Source: Aedes albopictus
Taxonomy: Eukaryota > Arthropoda > Insecta > Diptera > Culicidae
Assembly (NCBI RefSeq): GCF_035046485.1
Contig: NC_085138.1
Coordinates: 30,281,047-30,345,046 of the forward strand
Direction of reading: 5' to 3'
Length of the DNA stretch: 64,000 bases
Shown here: piece by piece, positions 58,284 to 64,000 of the stretch
Position numbering within the stretch: position 1 is the stretch's first letter
How the letters are laid out: the number at the start of each line of letters is the position of its first letter
Notes under the pieces: generated by a model
Told to the model about the DNA's origin: nothing
Databases searched by the model: none
The model's input: only the letters and a program-made list of their open reading frames with translations
Position numbers and translations under genes: made by a program

Positions 58284-60920
58284 GCAGGTAGTACTCACAC
58301 TCACCAGCTACTCGATTCAGGTATCCTATTCCGGATCATACCAGTTACGCTTCATGGGAAGTCTGGTAAAATTGACACCTTTGCCTTTCTGGATGAAGGC
58401 TCTTCATCAACGTTGGTCGAACGTAATCTGGTAGCGCAGCTTGGCTTGACTGGGGATCCGCAACCAATCTGCCTCAAATGGACCGGAAACACGTCGCGGG
58501 AAGAGAAGGACTCTCAGCTAGTATCGATCACCATTTCTGGACCAGGGCAGAAGCGACCTTGCAAGCTGGTGAACACTCATACCGTGAGGAACTTGAATCT
58601 ACCAGCACAAACATTCGAGCTAGAAGAGGCGGCAAAAAAGTTCGCTTATTTGAAGCAACTGCCGATTCAAAGCTACCGCAATGCAAAACCGGAAATTTTG
58701 ATCGGAGTGGACAACATAAAACTTGCTGTGCCGCTGAAGATAAATGAAGGAGATGGATCCGGACCGATCGCCGTTAAAACACGACTGGGGTGGTGCGTAT
58801 ATGGGCGACAAAGTTCTCGAAACAACGAAGGATTCAGCTTCCATATTTGCGGATGTACGAGAGACGATGAGCTACACGATACCGTGAAGCAGTTCTTTGC
58901 GGTGGAAGAGAATGGAGTGAAGCATCTAGAACCTACGCTCAGTCCGGAAGAAAGGCGAGCTCAGGAATTGCTGGAGACAACGACTAAGCGAGTTGGTAGC
59001 CACTTCGAAACAGGCCTACTGTGGAAGGAGGACGAGATCGAACTACCGGACAGCTACGGCATGGCGTTGCGAAAACATCAGTGCCTTCAACGGAGAATGG
59101 AGCGTCAACCAGTTCTGAAAGAGAACATAAGTCGACAAATACTGGAATACATCGACAAAGGCTATGCTCATCGGGCAACTTCGACAGATCTGGAGACTGC
59201 GGACGCCAGGAGGATTTGGTTTCTACCGTTAGGAGCCGTAACGAATCCAAATAAACCTGGGAAGGTGCGTCTTATATGGGACGCGGCTGCAAAAGTTTCT
59301 GGTGTATCGCTGAACAGTGTCTTGTTGAAAGGTCCGGACCAGCTAACATTGTTACCGGCTGTACTGTTTCGCTTTCGGCTGTATTCCGTCGCTGTTAGTG
59401 GAGATATAGAACAAATGTTCCATCAAGTGGGTATTCGACCTGAGGATAGAAACTCTCTGCGCTTCCTGTGGAGCGAAACTTTCGATGGACCAGTGGAGAT
59501 TTACCTTATGGACGTCGCTACGTTCGGCGCAACGTGCTCGCCTGCATCAGCGCAGTACGTGAAAAATCTCAATGCCACGGAACACCAGCAGCAATACCCA
59601 AGAGCCGTGGAAGGAATATTGAAGAGCCATTATGTCGACGACTATCTCGACAGCTTTGGCAGCGAAAGCGAAGCGGAGAAGGTTTCAACAGAAGTGCGCC
59701 TGGTACATAGTAACGGCGGTTTTCATCTCCGCAATTGGAGGTCGAACAGCAAAAGGGTTTTGGCAGCACTTGGAGAAACAGCCCAAGAAGACAATAAAAA
59801 GCTGTATCTTGAATCGGATGAACAAGTTAAACGCGTGCTCGGGATGCTTTGGTCCTCAAGTACGGACGAGTTAAGCTTCTCCACTTGCTTGAGCGAGGAC
59901 GTCAGGCAGCTCTTGGATAGCGGTAGTCGTCCGACGAAACGGCAGGTGCTCCGATGCGTAATGTCTTTGTTCGACCCTCTCGGACTTTTGGCATTCTTCG
60001 TTATTCACGGGAAGGTTCTTATTCAGGACTTGTGGCGAGCTGGGACAGAATGGGATGAAGCAGTCGGCGACGCAGTATTTGAACACTGGAATCGTTGGAC
60101 GAAGATGATCGAGTTTGTAGCAGCGGTAAGAATACCGAGATGTTATTTCCTTCGAGCAACAGAACAAACGTACAAAGATGCCCAAATTCACATTTTCGTG
60201 GACGCCAGTGAGATAGCGTACTCGTGTGCAGCTTACATCCGAACGGCTGTTGGAGATGGAACGTTTGCCTGTGTTTTGGTCTCTGGTAAATCCAAAGTAG
60301 CTCCACTTAAACCGATGTCTATTCCGAGATTAGAGCTGCAAGGGTGTGTCCTCGGTGCACGTTTGCTGAAATTCGTCCAGGATAATCACCCTATCATATT
60401 CTCCAAGAGGTTCCTCTGGACGGATTCTACGACAGCGAGAGCATGGATCAGCTCGGATCCAAGGCGCTACAAACCTTTCGTAGCTCACAGAGTTGGGGAA
60501 ATTTTGGAGACTACGAACGTCAACGAATGGCGGTGGGTACCGTCCAAGCATAACCCAGCAGATGAGGCAACCAAGTGGGGTCGGGGACCATACTTCAGTT
60601 CGGAAAGTCAGTGGTTCAACGGGCCAGAATTCCTGCGACATCCGGAAGAATCGTGGCCTAGGAGAGACAATCCCATCGAGTCTACAACCGAAGATATCAG
60701 ACCTTCCGTATTGTTCCATATCGTATACGTGCCGACACTAGATTTTGAACGCTTTTCATCATGGAATAGAATGCTGCGCACCGCAGCCTACGTTTTACGT
60801 TTCATCTGCAACATCGCTAAGCCAATACAAAAGCTTCGTGGCTCGCTTTCACAAGCTGAGTTGCTCAGTGCAGAACGGACGATTTTGAAACTCATACAGC
60901 GAGAAAGTTACCCGGACTAG
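58284..60920 (+). pseudogene. pol: BEL/Pao pol part 1: protease, reverse transcriptase, RNase H
   Basis: The frame is the same as gag and is open immediately after the gag TAA. An aspartic-protease-like FLDEGSS lies just before a TTG at 58413, so a start placed there would cut the protease motif; the true product is probably a gag-pol fusion. The reverse transcriptase has VRLIWDAAAK, VSGDIEQMFHQV and the catalytic YVDD (about 59630). The RNase H region has IHIFVDASE (about 60190), SIPRLELQG and WTDSTT (about 60418), then WVPSKHNPADEATKWG. The frame ends at a TAG (60918-60920), beyond which the same frame continues into integrase, so this stop looks like a nonsense mutation. Confidence 0.92.
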
Positions 60921-62286
60921 ATTGCTACCCTTGAGAGGAATAAATCCGAATCAACGGAACTACCCCTAGATCGGAGAAGTAACTTGGTCAAGTTGATGCC
61001 CACCTTTGACGAATTCGGATTGTTGCGCCAGCGAAGCCGTATTGTTGCTGCGGAGAACGTGAACTACGATACACGGTTTCCGATAATTCTACCATCGAAG
61101 CACCGTGCTGTCAACCTTTTGGTAGAAGACTATCATCGTCGCTATCGGCATGGTAACAACGAAACCATTGTCAACGAACTTCGTCAACGTTACGTCATTT
61201 CGAATTTACGTCGTATCGTGAAGAAGGTGGCATATAGATGTCAGCTTTGCAAAATCCGTAAAAGTCGCCCGTGCAATCCACCGATGGCGGCACTTCCTCA
61301 AGCCCGCCTGGCGATGAATATCCGTCCATTCAGTTATGTAGGCCTGGATTATTTTGGTCCACTCCAAACGAAAGTAGGACGCTCAAACGTGAAAAGGTGG
61401 ATCGCCCTTTTTACGTGTCTTACCGTAAGGGCAGTACACCTCGAGATAGCTTATAGCTTGTCAACGGCCTCCTGCATTTCTTGTGTACGACGGTTCATCG
61501 GTCGCCGAGGATCGCCGATAGAAATCTTCAGCGACAATGGAACGAACTTCCAGGGGGCGGAACGCATATTACGGGAGCAGATCGACAAAGAACTGTCCAC
61601 GACATTCACCAACGCGAACACGAAGTGGAGCTTCATTCCTCCTGGAGCTCCACATATGGGGGGGTGCTTGGGAAAGGTTGGTACAGTCTGTCAAGGTAGC
61701 CATGAATGATGCCTATGCAGAGGGGAAACTGAATGATGAGGAACTGCAAACGCTGGTTGTAGAAGCAGAGAGTATTGTCAATTCGAGGCGTCTGACATAT
61801 TTGCCGTTGGACTCCGAGGAGTCTGAAGCTTTAACACCCAATCACTTCCTTCTGGGAACTTCTAGTGGAGGGGAATCACAGAAACAATTACGTGATACGT
61901 GGGGAGCAATCCAATGTCAGCTCGACAAGTTTTGGCAGCGTTTCCTGGTAGAGTATCTTCCAGTTATCAGGAGACAACCGAAATGGTTTGACGAAACCAG
62001 ACCCTTGAAGGTGGGTGACCTTGTCCTGGTCGCGGACGGTGCTAGACGTAGTGAGTGGGCACGAGGGAAGGTTACACAGATCTTCGAAGGATCTGATGGC
62101 CGAGTTCGCCAAGCGACCGTACAAACTCAACAGGGAGTCTACAGACGACCAACAACTAAGTTGGCTGTGCTCGACGTACATGGACAATGTGCTGCCCCAG
62201 AAGGTGGAGGGAAGCACCGGGGGGAGACTGTTACCGGTACCGTCGAGATGGGCACCCTATCCCAACCGGTCCGACCGCATGACTGA
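60921..62286 (+). pseudogene. pol: BEL/Pao pol part 2: integrase, frameshifted
   Basis: It continues in the pol frame after the TAG. The zinc-binding HHCC-like region has HRRYRHGN and CQLCK (about 61134-61255). The catalytic core shows Asp in GLDYFGP (about 61345) and SDNGTNF (about 61534). At the G7 run 61658-61664 the frame shifts by +1; the Glu-bearing part (GGAWERLVQSV) and the C-terminal domain (LKVGDLVLVADG, RPTTKLAVLD) are in the new frame to a stop at 62284-62286. All three acidic residues of the DD35E triad are present but in two frames. The C-terminus overlaps the inferred 3' LTR by about 58 bp. Confidence 0.9.
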
Positions 62287-62714
62287 TTAACACGTCATGC
62301 CTCATCGATGCGATGGAACAAAAACAAACACGATTACCATTAGTATACAGCGTGAAGAATTTCGGCTTACTATTTTACTATTTTTTCTTATAATTATACC
62401 TTATAACGAACAGTTAGTGCTTAAAACTAGTTTGTTCATCCAATTATCAACTAGTAGAGGTAAGAACGTTGAACTTATAGCTAAACTTAAACTGTAAATT
62501 ATAAAACTATTCCAATGTCAAATCAGGAGCTAAGTCTAACCTTGAAGTTGGACAGAGAAATAGAAGGGTCTAGAACACTAAGGACCACTGAAAAGTAAGT
62601 TGTTAGTTTAAGAAAATTAAATAATTGAACTAATTTAAACTACGTTACAGTTTTGAAGCATCAATAAACTAGCTACAAACATCAGTGTGTAGCCCTTTGT
62701 TTCCTGTCGCAACA
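62229..62714 (+). repeat. Inferred 3' LTR of the BEL/Pao element
   Basis: A purine tract (GGGGGGAGAC, ending 62228) precedes TGTTACCGG, a plausible LTR start, and the LTR ends CGCAACA before the GTACT target copy. An AATAAA is present at 62662. The start is inferred because no intact 5' LTR exists for comparison; the 5' tip TGTTGCGGG agrees at 7 of 9 positions. Confidence 0.6.
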
Positions 62715-63300
62715 GTACTGGAAAGGCTATATGTTCACTCCAAAAATGACTTTTTGATAGAAGGGCCGGAGGATCGAGTCACATATACCAATGAACTCAG
62801 CTCGACGAATTGAGGTGATGTCTGTGTGTATGTGTGTGTGTATATTGAAGTGATGTCTGTGTGTATGTGTGTGTATATTTGTGTGTGGACAAAAAAACTC
62901 ACATTACTTTTGGCAATAAACCTCAACCGATTTGAATGACCGGTGGTTCATTAGACGCGGAATCTGGTCTAATTGTTTCCTATTGAAAATGGTTCAGATC
63001 GGTGCAGACGTTCCAGAGTTATGGTAATTTAGGTGTTCTGGACCAATCCTTCGACATTTTCGATAACCTGATGAACGGTTAGCAGCAAAATAGGCTCAGC
63101 TTATACCTGAATCAGTAGAGTTCCGAAACCGGTTCCGGGTGTCCCGCCGAAAGTGGCCAATTGCAAAAGTGAACGAAACCCATGCATGAGACACATCAAG
63201 TAGCTTTTTTTTCGATAACCTGATAAACTGTAAGCAGGAAAACTGTCTCAGACCATATCGGAACTGGTACTGTTCCAGAATCGGTTTCAGATGTTCCTGT

Positions 63301-63624
63301 GTGGTATTGAATAAGCATTGTTGTTCGACTAGCCTTCCAATGAACGCTGATAGCATATGGTCTGCCAAATGCCCATCAAGCAATCTAGTAGGCGTGCAAA
63401 CGGTCGTCGCGTCACCACTTGGTGAATGTCAAAAGATAAACACAAGTTACTTCCTGGGGGCACCCGCTTGTCCACAATAATTCCAAGCTCCACATTTGGC
63501 GATCCTGCCAGGAGAATAGCAAATCTTCTGGGTGATGGCAAGCGGGTGCAGACCCGGATGAGAGTGCTCGTTTGTTTTAGTGCGGTTAAGTTTTCCTCGC
63601 GTGTGTGTGAAAAAGTGAGTTAAA
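63301..63624. promoter_or_regulatory. Possible promoter/5' UTR region
   Basis: Contains CACCCGCTTGTCCAC and its loose inverted partner GCAAGCGGGTGCAGAC, then CGCGTGTGTGTGAAAAAGTG just before an ATG at 63625. It could be the 5' UTR of a host gene or of a retroelement. No TATA box is obvious. Confidence 0.25.
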
Positions 63625-63673
63625 ATGAGTGTTCCGGAAAATCGGATGCCTAGAGCAAACAGCCTAGGCAGTG
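63625..63673 (+). CDS. Possible first coding exon, product unknown
   Basis: TTAAAATG gives an acceptable start context. Sixteen codons (MSVPENRMPRANSLGS) plus one base are followed by a good splice donor GTGAGT (63674). The next exon would be beyond the window. I do not recognise the sequence. A retroelement ORF1 start is the main alternative. Confidence 0.3.
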
Positions 63674-64000
63674 GTGAGTTTTGATAATTGTCTGGAGATT
63701 GATCTCCTTAAACGAATGTTTTATTGTCGGTTATATCATTGCAAAAAGTTTGCTTGATTCATTCACTTTTGGGTCCTGTAGCGTGGTCAATTTGGCGATG
63801 TTTATCCTGCCAAAACTCGCTACAAAGACCGCTTATCAGTGTAAAATAACTTTGTGTAGTTTGCACATCTGTATGCGCTAAAGATTATCATGCTAGATCG
63901 CTCACAAGCATTGTGGCGTGAAAATGTTTCATACCTTTACTCGGCGGTACAAAATCGAACAGTCTCGAATCGTCAATATTTTGTAGTACAAAAAAAAACA
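63674..64000. other. Intron or intergenic sequence
   Basis: AT-rich. One short open frame (63681-63881) without a domain. If the preceding exon is real, this is its intron. Confidence 0.3.

Larger units (their letters stand above)
56339..62714 (+). mobile_element. BEL/Pao LTR retrotransposon, damaged
   Basis: It starts TGTTGCGGGGGC, ends CCTGTCGCAACA, and is flanked by GTACT (56334-56338 and 62715-62719). Domain order is gag, protease, reverse transcriptase, RNase H, integrase, in one frame interrupted by TAA (58281), TAG (60918) and a frameshift at a G7 run (61658-61664). A 3' LTR is inferred at about 62229-62714. The 5' LTR, primer-binding site and gag start are missing: gag-type sequence begins within about 25 bp of the 5' tip. 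Confidence 0.9.
56313..63300 (+). mobile_element. Palindrome-ended element C, split by the BEL insertion and 3'-incomplete
   Basis: The left end TGCCTTTTTCGTACACTAAA (56313) and, after the BEL element, GTACTGGAAAGGCTATATGT (62715) rejoin to the same opening as element B at 23029. The right part continues with the CACATATACCAATGAACTCA block, a TG microsatellite (about 62820-62885) and about two 152-bp-type monomers (CCGGTTCCGGGTGTCCCGCC near 63129). The right terminus with its inverted repeat and stem-loop was not found before the sequence diverges near 63300. Confidence 0.75.

Noticed and set aside
58413..58430. A separate pol start codon at 58413
   Set aside because: It is a TTG, lies just after the protease motif, and the frame is open upstream to 58284 and, beyond one stop, continuous with gag.

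Overview
The window looks like repeat-rich euchromatic or intergenic DNA from a culicine mosquito, most likely Aedes. The evidence is an AT-rich background, Feilai-type tRNA-derived SINEs, a BEL/Pao LTR retrotransposon with typical insect domains, and many TIR/MITE elements with exact target-site duplications (TSDs). I find no complete host gene. The only host-gene candidates are a possible first exon near the right edge (63625-63673) and a weak minus-strand exon near 10.6 kb.

Layout. 1-2.5 kb is a 24-bp minisatellite that runs off the left edge; it joins a ~160-bp tandem repeat (2.5-3.2 kb). 3.2-9.7 kb holds a TA-flanked MITE, a decayed minisatellite, a degenerate inverted repeat and a palindrome-ended element with ~186-bp monomers. 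9.8-22 kb holds GATAAC-rich, foldback and hAT MITEs, three Feilai-like SINE copies and other tRNA-derived SINEs. 23.0-26.0 kb is a second palindrome-ended element built from 152-bp monomers. 27.8-34.2 kb is a DNA transposon with ~540-bp TIRs, a 4-bp TSD (GCAT) and a broken two-exon transposase-like gene; its intron and its 3' side carry further insertions. 34.3-40.1 kb holds foldback elements, SINEs, a decayed minisatellite and TA-flanked MITEs. 40.7-46.3 kb is one 5.5-kb hAT-like element with a perfect 8-bp TSD whose cargo is mostly decayed minisatellite. 48.65-55.9 kb is a second, very large 24-bp minisatellite of about 300 units. 56.3-62.7 kb is a BEL/Pao element inserted into a third palindrome-ended repeat, with a GTACT TSD and an empty-site paralogue at 23.05 kb.

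How the parts relate. The window is a nest of mobile elements in which the same 12-bp half-unit (GGAATTCC-like) recurs at different stages, from nearly uniform arrays to almost unreadable fossils. The BEL element supplies gag, protease, reverse transcriptase, RNase H and integrase, interrupted by two in-frame stops and one homopolymer frameshift. The transposase-like gene of the long-TIR element carries two homopolymer frameshifts. The very long open frames over the minisatellites follow from a stop-free repeat whose period is divisible by three and are not evidence of a protein.
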